Below, in pieces: positions 34,133 to 41,865 of a DNA stretch of 54,288 bases. Origin of the DNA: an uncultured beta proteobacterium (lineage in GTDB: Bacteria; Pseudomonadota; Gammaproteobacteria; Burkholderiales; SG8-41). The position numbers and the translations under genes were made by a program. Where the stretch lies: the NCBI GenBank assembly GCA_903893565.1, contig CAITMU010000109.1:1-54288 (forward strand). Reading direction: 5' to 3'. The notes under the pieces were generated by a model. The model saw only the letters and a list, made by a program, of their open reading frames with translations. It ran no database searches and was not told where the DNA came from. Numbering within the stretch: position 1 is the stretch's first letter; each line of letters begins with the position of its first letter.

Positions 34133-35617
34133 ATGTATGAATTTGATGTTTTAGTCGTTGGCAAAGGCAACGCAGCTCTCTGTTCCGCTCTCTCAGCCCA
34201 TGAACACGGTGTAAAAGTCGGCATCCTGGAGGCGGCCACTGAAGAAGAACATGGCGGCAACAGCCGTTTTGCCGGTGGGGTGATGCGTTTTGCCTATGAA
34301 ACCGTGGACGACCTTAAACAAGTGACGGAATTAACCGATGCTGAGGTCACCAACAGCGACTTTGGCACCAATACGGAAGAAGAGTATTTCGATGACCTCT
34401 ATCGCCTAACTGCCTATCGCACGGATCCAGATCTATCGGAAATGCTCATCACTAAAAGCCTTGAAACCATGGCTTGGCTCAGAACCAAAGGGGTTAAATT
34501 TTTACCTAACTTTGGCCGTCAATCAGGACTAGTGAATGGTAAACGTAAGTTTTTTGGTCGGCTACCCATTGAAGCGCATGGTGGTGGTGCAGGGCTAGTT
34601 GATTACCTCGATAAAGCCGTCAAAGCCAAAGATATTCCAATTTTTTACGACGCTCGTGCCGTTTCTCTCATCTATGACGGCCAAACGGTCAGTGGTGTGC
34701 GCGTTCAATATAAAGGTAAGCTCACAGAATTTAAAGCCAAATCAGTCGTTTTAGCTTGCGGTGGATTTGAGGCCAATCCCGAAATGCGCACCCGTTACTT
34801 AGGGCCCGACTGGGAGTTAGTCAAAGTGCGCGGCTCCCGCTTTAATCAAGGCGACGGTCTTAAGATGGCCTTAGAAGTGGGCGCTGCCCCGTACGGCAAC
34901 TGGTCGGGTTGTCATGCAGTGGGCTGGGACCGAAATGCCCCAGAATTTGGTGATGTCAGTATTGGCGATCAATTCCAGAAACACAGCTATATTTTTGGAA
35001 TTCTAGTCAATGCCGAAGGAAAACGCTTTGTCGATGAAGGCTTGGACTTCCATTCATTTACCTATGCTAAATACGGCAGTGAGGTTTTGAAACAAACCGG
35101 TCAATTTGCTTGGCAAGTGTTTGACTCTAAAGTCAAAGACTTATTGCGCTCAGAGTATCGCATTAAGATGATGACCAAAGTGTCTGCCAACACACTCGAA
35201 GAACTAGCCACTAAACTGGAAGGCGTGGACCCCCAGGCGTTTCTTAAAACGGTTCGCGAATATAACGCTGCCGTCAAAAAAGACGTCCCTTTTTCCCACA
35301 TTGTGAAAGACGGTAAAGGCACTGAGGGCATTGAACCTAAAAAATCCAATTGGGCTCAGGCCTTGGACGCCCCACCTTATGACGCCTATGCCACCACCTG
35401 TGGCATTACCTTCACGTTCGGCGGGCTTCGCATCCTCAAGGAAAGTGGCCAAGTGGTGAACGTTCATTTGAAACCCATCCCAGGTCTTTATACTGCCGGC
35501 GAAATGGTTGGGGGATTATTCTTTTTCAATTATCCCAGTGGCACGGGCCTGGTTTCCGGCTCCTTGTTCGGTCGCCTAGCAGGTCAAGGGGCCGCCTTGG
35601 CCGCCAAAGCACTCTGA
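34133..35617 (+). CDS. Tricarballylate dehydrogenase-like FAD-dependent oxidoreductase (TcuA/FRD family)
   Basis: A 494-residue flavoprotein of the fumarate reductase/succinate dehydrogenase flavoprotein family, closest in pattern to tricarballylate dehydrogenase TcuA. The FAD motif reads DVLVVGKGNAALCSALSAHE at residues 5-24, followed by EEHGGNSRFAGG with the residues that hold the flavin. RFVDEGLDFHSF and FNYPSGTGLVSGS mark the C-terminal part. I start at the ATG at 34133 (AAGG ribosome site); the frame is open 59 codons upstream but that part is not family-like. It oxidises or reduces a carboxylic acid in the cytoplasm. The next gene is a Bug receptor three bases later, so both serve the same acid. 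Tricarballylate or aconitate-type acids are plausible, unproven. Confidence 0.88.
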   Translation: MYEFDVLVVGKGNAALCSALSAHEHGVKVGILEAATEEEHGGNSRFAGGVMRFAYETVDDLKQVTELTDAEVTNSDFGTNTEEEYFDDLYRLTAYRTDPDLSEMLITKSLETMAWLRTKGVKFLPNFGRQSGLVNGKRKFFGRLPIEAHGGGAGLVDYLDKAVKAKDIPIFYDARAVSLIYDGQTVSGVRVQYKGKLTEFKAKSVVLACGGFEANPEMRTRYLGPDWELVKVRGSRFNQGDGLKMALEVGAAPYGNWSGCHAVGWDRNAPEFGDVSIGDQFQKHSYIFGILVNAEGKRFVDEGLDFHSFTYAKYGSEVLKQTGQFAWQVFDSKVKDLLRSEYRIKMMTKVSANTLEELATKLEGVDPQAFLKTVREYNAAVKKDVPFSHIVKDGKGTEGIEPKKSNWAQALDAPPYDAYATTCGITFTFGGLRILKESGQVVNVHLKPIPGLYTAGEMVGGLFFFNYPSGTGLVSGSLFGRLAGQGAALAAKAL

Positions 35618-35619
35618 TC

Positions 35620-35633
35620 CTTGTCGCGACAAG
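35620..35633. repeat. 14-base perfect palindrome at the Bug start codon
   Basis: CTTGTCGCGACAAG spans the TTG start of the next Bug gene. It could be a protein-binding site or an RNA hairpin that hides the start codon. Confidence 0.4.
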
Positions 35634-36619
35634 AAAATAATACTCACCGAACCCTGAAATCCTTGACGGGGTTAATCGGGCTGTCAGCCTTGCTGACAGC
35701 CCTTACTCTCAGTCATTCTTCTTTAGCTGCCTATCCTGACCGTCCCATCCGCTTTATCGTACCAGTAGCCGCCGGTGGCGGTAACGACATGGTCGCTCGT
35801 CTATTAGGACAAAAAATGACTGCCAAATGGGGGCAACCAGTGGTCGTCGACAACAGGCCCGGCGCGTCTACCGCCATTGGTTCTCTCATCACCGCAAAAT
35901 CAGCTCCTGATGGCTATACGATCATGATTCTATCCGTGAGTTTTGCCATCAATGCCAGTCATCAGCAACAATTACCCTTCGACCCCATTAAAGACTTCAG
36001 CGCCGTGACTCAATTGGCCCGAGTACCACAGATCCTGTTGGTCAATCCGAACTTGCCTGCAAAAAACATCACTGAATTTGTTCGACTGGCAAAGTCTCGT
36101 CCTGGACAATTGAACTACGGTTCGGCTGGGGCCGGCTCTTCCACCCATTTGGCCATGGCAATTTTTGCGGATATGACAGGCATTGAACTCATTCACATCC
36201 CTTACAAAGGCACAGGCCCCGCGCTATCTGACCTCATTGGAGGGCAAGTACAAACTATTTTTGATGCGATCCCACCCACCCTCCCTCATATTAAAAGTGG
36301 CAAAGTCAGAGCCTTAGGCGTGGGCAGTGCCAAACGATTTTTATTGCTACCCGAAGTCGCGACCTTTGCCGAATCAGGCCTGCCACAGTATGATTTTGCT
36401 TCGTGGTTTGGTGTATTAGCCCCTGCACAGACCCCAACCAAAATTATTCAGACCTTGAACCGCGAGCTCGTTCAAGAACTACAATTACCGGATATCAAAG
36501 AGCACTTCAACCAAATGGGACTCGAACCCCTAGGAAGCTCACCGGAGGCATTCGCACTGCATCTACAAAAAGAAATTCAACATTGGTCTGCATTAACTAA
36601 ACAATTTAATCTGCATTAA
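35621..36619 (+). CDS. Bug/TctC-type solute receptor, TTG start
   Basis: 332 residues. The start is a TTG three bases after the flavoprotein stop; it gives a basic N-terminus (SRQENNTHRTLKS) ahead of the hydrophobic GLIGLSALLTALTL core, with cleavage after LA and mature start AYPDRPIRFIVPVAAGG. GGNDMVARLLG, DNRPGASTAIG, APDGYTIM and IPYKGTGPALSDL complete the family set. The GNDM replaces the more common G(T/P)xDxxAR opening. It sits between the tricarballylate dehydrogenase-like gene and an MmgE/PrpD gene, all plus strand, pointing to uptake of a tri- or dicarboxylate. Confidence 0.9.
   Translation: MSRQENNTHRTLKSLTGLIGLSALLTALTLSHSSLAAYPDRPIRFIVPVAAGGGNDMVARLLGQKMTAKWGQPVVVDNRPGASTAIGSLITAKSAPDGYTIMILSVSFAINASHQQQLPFDPIKDFSAVTQLARVPQILLVNPNLPAKNITEFVRLAKSRPGQLNYGSAGAGSSTHLAMAIFADMTGIELIHIPYKGTGPALSDLIGGQVQTIFDAIPPTLPHIKSGKVRALGVGSAKRFLLLPEVATFAESGLPQYDFASWFGVLAPAQTPTKIIQTLNRELVQELQLPDIKEHFNQMGLEPLGSSPEAFALHLQKEIQHWSALTKQFNLH
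35678..35702 (+). promoter_or_regulatory. Perfect 10-bp hairpin inside the Bug signal-peptide codons
   Basis: GGGCTGTCAG and CTGACAGCCC form a perfect 10-bp stem with a CCTTG loop about 57 bases after the start codon. No T-run follows. Such a stem could pause polymerase or ribosomes between the flavoprotein and Bug parts of the message, or be a by-product of leader codons. Confidence 0.4.
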
Positions 36620-36675
36620 CAATCGTTACTGTTGTTATGATTTTTTCATCTTAATTCTTTTTTTGGAGTTCTAAT

Positions 36676-38073
36676 ATGAGCCACGAGGCTACCTCTGACA
36701 ATCCCTATACCCGCGGTATCGCACAATTTGTTTCTGGTCTTACTTATGAGGCCATTCCCCAAGAGGTTAAAACTAGAATCAAACTACTGATGCTCGACTC
36801 TCTGGGCTGCGCCCTCTATGGCGCAGATCTCCAATGGAGCCAGATGCTACAAAAAACACTGGGACGAGTCGATAGCTCACAAGGTTGTCAGGTATGGGGA
36901 ACGAGCCAAAAACTATCGGCACCGCATGCCGCTCTTATCAATGGCACCCAAGTCCAAGGCTTTGAACTGGATGACGTGCACCGTGCCGGTGTACTGCATG
37001 TCGGCGCTGTGGTTCTTCCTTCACTCATTGCTATCAGCGAGATGAACCCTGGAATGAGCGGCAAAGACTTTATTACTGCGGCCGTGGCTGGCTATGAAAT
37101 AGGACCTCGTGTGGGATTGTGTATGCGCCCTGATCACATTGCCCAAGGTTGGCATTCAGGTGCCACGCTCGGTGTCTTTTCATCTGCCGCTGGTGCTGCA
37201 CGTGGACTCAAACTCGATGTCGATAAAACCGTGCACGCTCTGGGCATCGCAGGCACTCAAGCCGCCGGACTGATGGCCGCCCAATATGGTGCCATGGTCA
37301 AACGTATGCATGCTGGCCGCGCCTCCCAATCTGGATTGTATGGCGCCTTGCTAGCGGAATCGGGTTTTACGGGTATTTTAAATGTCTTAGAAAGTGAATA
37401 CGGTGGATTTTGCACAACATTTTCTCGCTCTCAGGACCGATTTGACCTCAAAGAACTCACGGCCGGTTTAGGAGAAATCTGGCAAACCATGGGAGTGGCG
37501 CTCAAGTTTTACTCCTGCGTCGGCAGTAACCATACGACCTTGGACGCCATTCGCGAAATGCAGGCGGAGAAACCCTTCGGCGCCAAAGAAGTGAAAAAAA
37601 TCTCGGTGCATGGCTCCCAAGTCACCATGGATCATGTGGGCTGGAAGTATGCCCCTCAGGGTTTAACCTCGGCGCAATTGAATCTGCCCTATTGCATTGC
37701 GACTTGGTTGCTGGATGGGGATTGCTTCGTGGACCAATTCACTGAGGCCATGGTAGCCGATCCGGCACGGATGAAATTATCTGAAGTCGTAGAAGTTCAC
37801 CACGATGATAGCATCACCCGATTGGGCGCTAAATTCCGTCACAAAGTACGTGTCCAAGTGACACTGAACGATGGCACGCAAATGGAAAGAACGGTTGAAT
37901 CCGCCCGCGGCAGTGAGTATAAATTTGCGAGCGAAAAAGACATTGTTGAAAAATTTGAAAAATTAGCTGCTAAAAGTCTACCCCCTCAACAAATCGAAGC
38001 ACTTCGCGACGCCATGTTGGGTCTTGATTCATTAAGTGATGCGAGTCACATCGCCAAATTACTCGCACGCTAA
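36676..38073 (+). CDS. MmgE/PrpD family protein (second copy)
   Basis: A 465-residue MmgE/PrpD protein, only distantly like the one at 19.8 kb. Family segments are IKLLMLDSLGCALYGAD, LINGTQVQGFELDDVH, AQGWHSGATLGVFSSA, VKRMHAGRASQSGLYG and FYSCVGSNHTTLDAI. These correspond to the dehydratase active-site helices, with the conserved Asp-Asp, His and Arg. A GGAG ribosome site 8 bases before the ATG supports the start. It follows the flavoprotein and Bug genes. A dehydration or decarboxylation of an aconitate- or methylcitrate-like acid would agree with a tricarballylate-type neighbour, but the substrate is not shown by sequence. Confidence 0.9.
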   Translation: MSHEATSDNPYTRGIAQFVSGLTYEAIPQEVKTRIKLLMLDSLGCALYGADLQWSQMLQKTLGRVDSSQGCQVWGTSQKLSAPHAALINGTQVQGFELDDVHRAGVLHVGAVVLPSLIAISEMNPGMSGKDFITAAVAGYEIGPRVGLCMRPDHIAQGWHSGATLGVFSSAAGAARGLKLDVDKTVHALGIAGTQAAGLMAAQYGAMVKRMHAGRASQSGLYGALLAESGFTGILNVLESEYGGFCTTFSRSQDRFDLKELTAGLGEIWQTMGVALKFYSCVGSNHTTLDAIREMQAEKPFGAKEVKKISVHGSQVTMDHVGWKYAPQGLTSAQLNLPYCIATWLLDGDCFVDQFTEAMVADPARMKLSEVVEVHHDDSITRLGAKFRHKVRVQVTLNDGTQMERTVESARGSEYKFASEKDIVEKFEKLAAKSLPPQQIEALRDAMLGLDSLSDASHIAKLLAR

Positions 38074-38138
38074 TCAATAACCCTCATTGTATCGACTCCC
38101 CCCTCCCTCTACTGAACCCTATTAAAAGGAAAAAAGCC

Positions 38139-38870
38139 ATGATCCAAGCCTCAGACGTTGCCAAAAAAGAATTATCCCCCACTGGGAAGCTTCGTGTGGG
38201 TCTTAACATGAGTAACTTTCTACTCACTGCTAAGGATGCCCAAGGTGCTCCCATAGGGCTGGCTGCGGATTTGGGTCGTGAACTGGGACGACGTTTACAA
38301 CTAGAGGTCGAACTCATTGCCTACCCCAATCCCGGTGCACTGGCCGATGATGCCAACAAAGGAAAGTGGGATGTGGGATTTTTAGGCGCTGAACCTCAAC
38401 GCGCCAACGAAATCGATTTCACTGCGGCCTATGTGGAAATCGAAGCCACCTACTTACTGCCACCGGGTTCGTCTCTACAATCAATTGCCGAAGTCGATGC
38501 TAAGGGCATACGTATTGCCGTACCAGAAAAAAGTGCCTATGAATTGTATCTAACCCGAAGTCTCACCCAAGCAACTCTGATCAAAGAAAAGGGTGCAGAT
38601 AACGCTTTTAAGAAATTCGTCGATGAAAAACTGGATGCCCTTGCGGGACTTCGTCCTCGCTTAGTCACTGATCAGGATAGCCTTCCTGGTTCAAAGATTC
38701 TTTCGGGCAATTTCACTGCGGTACAACAAGCGGCAGGCACCCCTAAGGGACGTCCCGCTGGCGCGCAATACCTCAAAGCCTATATCGAAGATGTCAAAGC
38801 CAGTGGCTTCGTTGCAGCCACCATTGAAAAAAACAAGGTAAGAGGACTCACCGTCGCAGCAGCAGCCTAG
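38139..38870 (+). CDS. Family-3 solute-binding-fold protein without signal peptide
   Basis: A 243-residue protein with the periplasmic amino-acid-binding (SBP_bac_3) fold: LRVGLNMSNFLL at the start, GLAADLGRELGRRLQLEVELI, GKWDVGFLGAEPQRANEIDFT and YLLPPGSSLQSI. The start at MIQASDVAKKE is backed by an AAAGGA ribosome site and no hydrophobic leader precedes the fold. It should therefore stay in the cytoplasm, unlike normal transport receptors. Leaderless members may act as enzymes (cyclohexadienyl-dehydratase-like) or cytoplasmic sensors. It lies between the MmgE/PrpD gene and an MFS transporter, without ABC permeases. Export by an unusual route cannot be excluded. Confidence 0.83.
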   Translation: MIQASDVAKKELSPTGKLRVGLNMSNFLLTAKDAQGAPIGLAADLGRELGRRLQLEVELIAYPNPGALADDANKGKWDVGFLGAEPQRANEIDFTAAYVEIEATYLLPPGSSLQSIAEVDAKGIRIAVPEKSAYELYLTRSLTQATLIKEKGADNAFKKFVDEKLDALAGLRPRLVTDQDSLPGSKILSGNFTAVQQAAGTPKGRPAGAQYLKAYIEDVKASGFVAATIEKNKVRGLTVAAAA

Positions 38871-38960
38871 GCTGTATCAGCCTGACTGGCTCATGCCGAT
38901 TTCAATCCGCTTGGATCTTTACTTAGGATTTCTCACCCTCCAAAAACTTAAGGCTCAAGG

Positions 38961-40118
38961 ATGACGGCCCTTTCAGTACGCTTTATCGTTTGCTTGGCCA
39001 TGTTTAACATGACCAGTGTTCGATCTGGACGGGTTTTACTCACCCTTTATGCTATTAAACTGGGGGGTGATCCCATGGCCATTGGTATGTTAGCCGCCTC
39101 TTTTAGTGTTATCCCGGTCTGCTTTTCTTGGATCGGGGGACGCTGGTCTGATCGGTTTGGTGCTCGCTGGTTGCTCTTCATCGGCGTGGGGGGCAGCGCA
39201 GGCGGCATGATTTTGCCTTTTTTTATGCCCAGTATGAGCGCAATTTTTATGGCAGGCGTCTTAAGCGGGCTATCGATGACGTTTTGTAATGTGTCGTTAC
39301 AAAATTTGGTAGGTCAATTAAGTAGTCCTAATAATCGCGCACAAAATTTCAGTAACTATACGCTTGCCGGCTCCATCAGTAGCTTCATTGGCCCCATGAT
39401 CGCCGGATTCGCTATTGATCATGTAGGTTATCATTTTAGCTGCTTAATCGTTTTGTTACTCGCTATCATACCGTTAAGTATGATCACGATTCATGGGGCG
39501 CAATTACCCCGCGGCACTGGCAAATCCCAAAGCGGTAGTTCACTCTTGAAGATGTTCTCAACCCCTGGGGTCTGGGGGGTGTTATTGGCCAGTTGTATTG
39601 CTCAGATTGCTAACGATATTTTTCAGTTTTATATGCCTGTGTATGCTAACGATGCGGGCCTTTCCCCCTCGGCCATTGGAGTGGTATTGGCTATGTATTC
39701 AGCCTCTTCATTCATCGCCCGTTTTGTACTGCCTCGGTTGATTACAAAATTCGGAGAACAAAAGGTGTTGGCCTGCGCTTTCATTGTAGCGGGTCTAGCC
39801 TTCCTCATCGTGCCATTGATTCAAAAAGCATTTTTTCTCGCAACCATTTCGTTTTTAATCGGTATAGGGATGGGCTGCACTTCACCCATCACCATGATGT
39901 TAATGCACGCCAGTTCGCCGGAAGGTCGCTCAGGCGAAGCGATGGGACTACGGCTCACCGCCGATAACTTAACTCGACTTTTCGGTCCTGTGTTGTTTGG
40001 CATGATGGCTGGGGCTATTGGTTTAGCCTCAGTGTTTTGGTTAAATGCCGTGATGTTAGGTAGCGGGGGTTTGTTTGCACGCCCTAGCAATGCACCAGAC
40101 CATAAAAAAATCGAGTAA
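38961..40118 (+). CDS. MFS transporter
   Basis: A 385-residue major facilitator protein with about 12 hydrophobic segments. The loop between helices 2 and 3 has the MFS signature in GGRWSDRFGARWLL, and the second half repeats a related element (RFVLPRLITKFGEQKV). The C-terminus is short and basic (NAPDHKKIE). Substrate cannot be assigned; position after the PrpD and leaderless binding protein genes suggests uptake or efflux of the acid handled by this cluster. It is the only complete transporter permease in the catabolic part of the window. A ribosome site (AAGG) lies very close to the ATG, so the exact start may differ by a few codons. Confidence 0.88.
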   Translation: MTALSVRFIVCLAMFNMTSVRSGRVLLTLYAIKLGGDPMAIGMLAASFSVIPVCFSWIGGRWSDRFGARWLLFIGVGGSAGGMILPFFMPSMSAIFMAGVLSGLSMTFCNVSLQNLVGQLSSPNNRAQNFSNYTLAGSISSFIGPMIAGFAIDHVGYHFSCLIVLLLAIIPLSMITIHGAQLPRGTGKSQSGSSLLKMFSTPGVWGVLLASCIAQIANDIFQFYMPVYANDAGLSPSAIGVVLAMYSASSFIARFVLPRLITKFGEQKVLACAFIVAGLAFLIVPLIQKAFFLATISFLIGIGMGCTSPITMMLMHASSPEGRSGEAMGLRLTADNLTRLFGPVLFGMMAGAIGLASVFWLNAVMLGSGGLFARPSNAPDHKKIE

Positions 40119-40125
40119 ATGGATA

Positions 40126-40146
40126 GCCTCATAGTTTAGGAGGCTT
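40126..40146 (+). terminator. Hairpin after the MFS gene
   Basis: AGCCTC (40126-40131) and GAGGCT (40141-40146) form a 6-bp stem with a 9-base loop, 8 bases after the stop codon. Only a mixed TC-rich stretch follows. The remaining gap up to the NrtA-like gene holds no gene but has three tRNA T-arm-like motifs. Confidence 0.4.
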
Positions 40147-40415
40147 CAGACTCGCTTCTTCGCCCCCACGTGCGGGGTTGGGATTATTGACAGGATTCGA
40201 ACGCTCGCTTTAAGTAAACGCATCACAGAGCACTTTTAAGCCAATAAGAAGGCTGACTGATACTGAGTGATAAACAAGCCTTCGACAAGCGACAGTTTGG
40301 ATTCTTGATGGCCCGGGACACAATCGAACCACCGCTACACAAATTTTCAGATCAAACCACAACGCTATGATTGTCGCCTGCAGTGTTAACGCTTCATTGA
40401 CACAGGATCGAATCT

Positions 40416-41711
40416 CTAGGCTGTAAAGACTTTAAAACTTTTTGCATAGGCACTGGGGTTTTTCCCATCCCACACAACACCGTCCATTAATTTAGAGGCA
40501 CGCATGGGATCCTTGGGAACACTAATCTTTAATTGACTGGCCGCCTCCTTATACAAATCCAAGCGATTAATTTGCTTTGCCACAGCCAAATAATCAGGAT
40601 CCTGCTTCATTAAACCCCAACGTTTGTGCTGGGTCAGGAACCACATGCCATCGGACAAGTACGGAAAGTTCACTGCCCCGTCATTAAAAAACTTCATATG
40701 ATTTGGGTCATCCCAAGTGCGTCCCATACCATTTTGATAACGACCTAAAATACGCTGATTAATCACGTCCACTGAAGTATTTACATAGGCAGTATTTGAA
40801 ACCGCCTCTGCCATTTTCAAACGATTGGACATCGAAGAGTCAATCCATCGCCCCGCCTCCAAAACAGCCATAATCAATGCTCGAGCACTGTTCGGATACC
40901 GTGTTGCAAATTCTGCCGTAGTACCTAAAACCTTCTCTGGGTGATCTTTCCAAATTTCTTGCGTAGTAATGGCCGTAATCCCAATGCCATCTACAATAGC
41001 ACGGTGATTCCAAGGCTCTCCCACACAAAAGCCATCCATATTGCCCACTCGCATATTAGCAACCATTTGGGGAGGGGGTACAGTGACAATCTTAGCCTCC
41101 TTCATCGGGTTAATCCCAGCACTGGCTAACCAGTAATACAACCACATCGCGTGGGTTCCCGTAGGAAATGTCTGTGCGAAGGTATATTCACGTTTATCCG
41201 TTTGCATCAACTTGGCCAAACTGGCGGCATCAATGGCCCCTTTATCGGCCAGTTTTTTTGACAAAGTAATGGCCTGACCGTTTTGATTTAAACCCATTAA
41301 CACGGCCATCTCTTTTTTAGGGCCTCCATTGCCTAAATGTAACCCATACACCAAACCATAAAGCACATGCGCAGCATCCAGTTCGCCATTAACCAACTTA
41401 TCTCGAACGCTCGCCCAAGATGACTCTTTGCTTAACGTAATCTTGATGCCATACTTTTCATCGAATTTCAAAAGTGAGGCCATCACTACCGAGGCACAAT
41501 CTGTCAGAGGAATAAATCCAATCTTGATTTCTTTCTTTTCAGGGGCATCCGAGCCTGCTGCCCAAGCCCTATTAGAAAGCCCTGGACCTACCAGTGACAA
41601 CAAAGCAGCGCCTCCCAAGGTGGCCCCACTTTTTAAGAATTGACGACGCGGTTGATCCGCTGCGATAGGAAGAACTTCCGGTACCGAGCCCGTTGATTTT
41701 TTTTCACTCAC
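40416..41711 (-). CDS. NrtA/CmpA-family nitrate-binding-type protein with Tat signal
   Basis: A 431-residue protein of the NrtA/CmpA/NasS family, which binds nitrate or bicarbonate. I start at a GTG (41711) preceded by GGAG. A twin-arginine signal follows (PRRQFLKSGATLGGAALLSL, RR at about residues 22-23), then EKKEIKIGFIPLTDCASVV and NVDGF-like pocket segments (VGNMDGFCVGEPW). It should be exported folded to the periplasm. NrtB, NrtC and NrtD membrane and ATPase genes are absent; uptake is presumably by the MFS transporter of the operon. It may be a nitrate sensor or an evolutionary remnant of an ABC system. It is 154 bases after the kinase fusion gene. Confidence 0.88.
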   Translation of the reverse strand: MSEKKSTGSVPEVLPIAADQPRRQFLKSGATLGGAALLSLVGPGLSNRAWAAGSDAPEKKEIKIGFIPLTDCASVVMASLLKFDEKYGIKITLSKESSWASVRDKLVNGELDAAHVLYGLVYGLHLGNGGPKKEMAVLMGLNQNGQAITLSKKLADKGAIDAASLAKLMQTDKREYTFAQTFPTGTHAMWLYYWLASAGINPMKEAKIVTVPPPQMVANMRVGNMDGFCVGEPWNHRAIVDGIGITAITTQEIWKDHPEKVLGTTAEFATRYPNSARALIMAVLEAGRWIDSSMSNRLKMAEAVSNTAYVNTSVDVINQRILGRYQNGMGRTWDDPNHMKFFNDGAVNFPYLSDGMWFLTQHKRWGLMKQDPDYLAVAKQINRLDLYKEAASQLKISVPKDPMRASKLMDGVVWDGKNPSAYAKSFKVFTA

Positions 41712-41865
41712 CACAAACTCCTCATCTAAAAAAGGGGGAAATAGCTTCACCACAATTTTAGCTATGCAATAACGATGCCAATTGATTGACTGTAAGATTT
41801 ATATTCTTTATTTTCTTCATGGGCAGTCAAACAAGAACCCCTATCGATCCAAAAACACCATGGCC

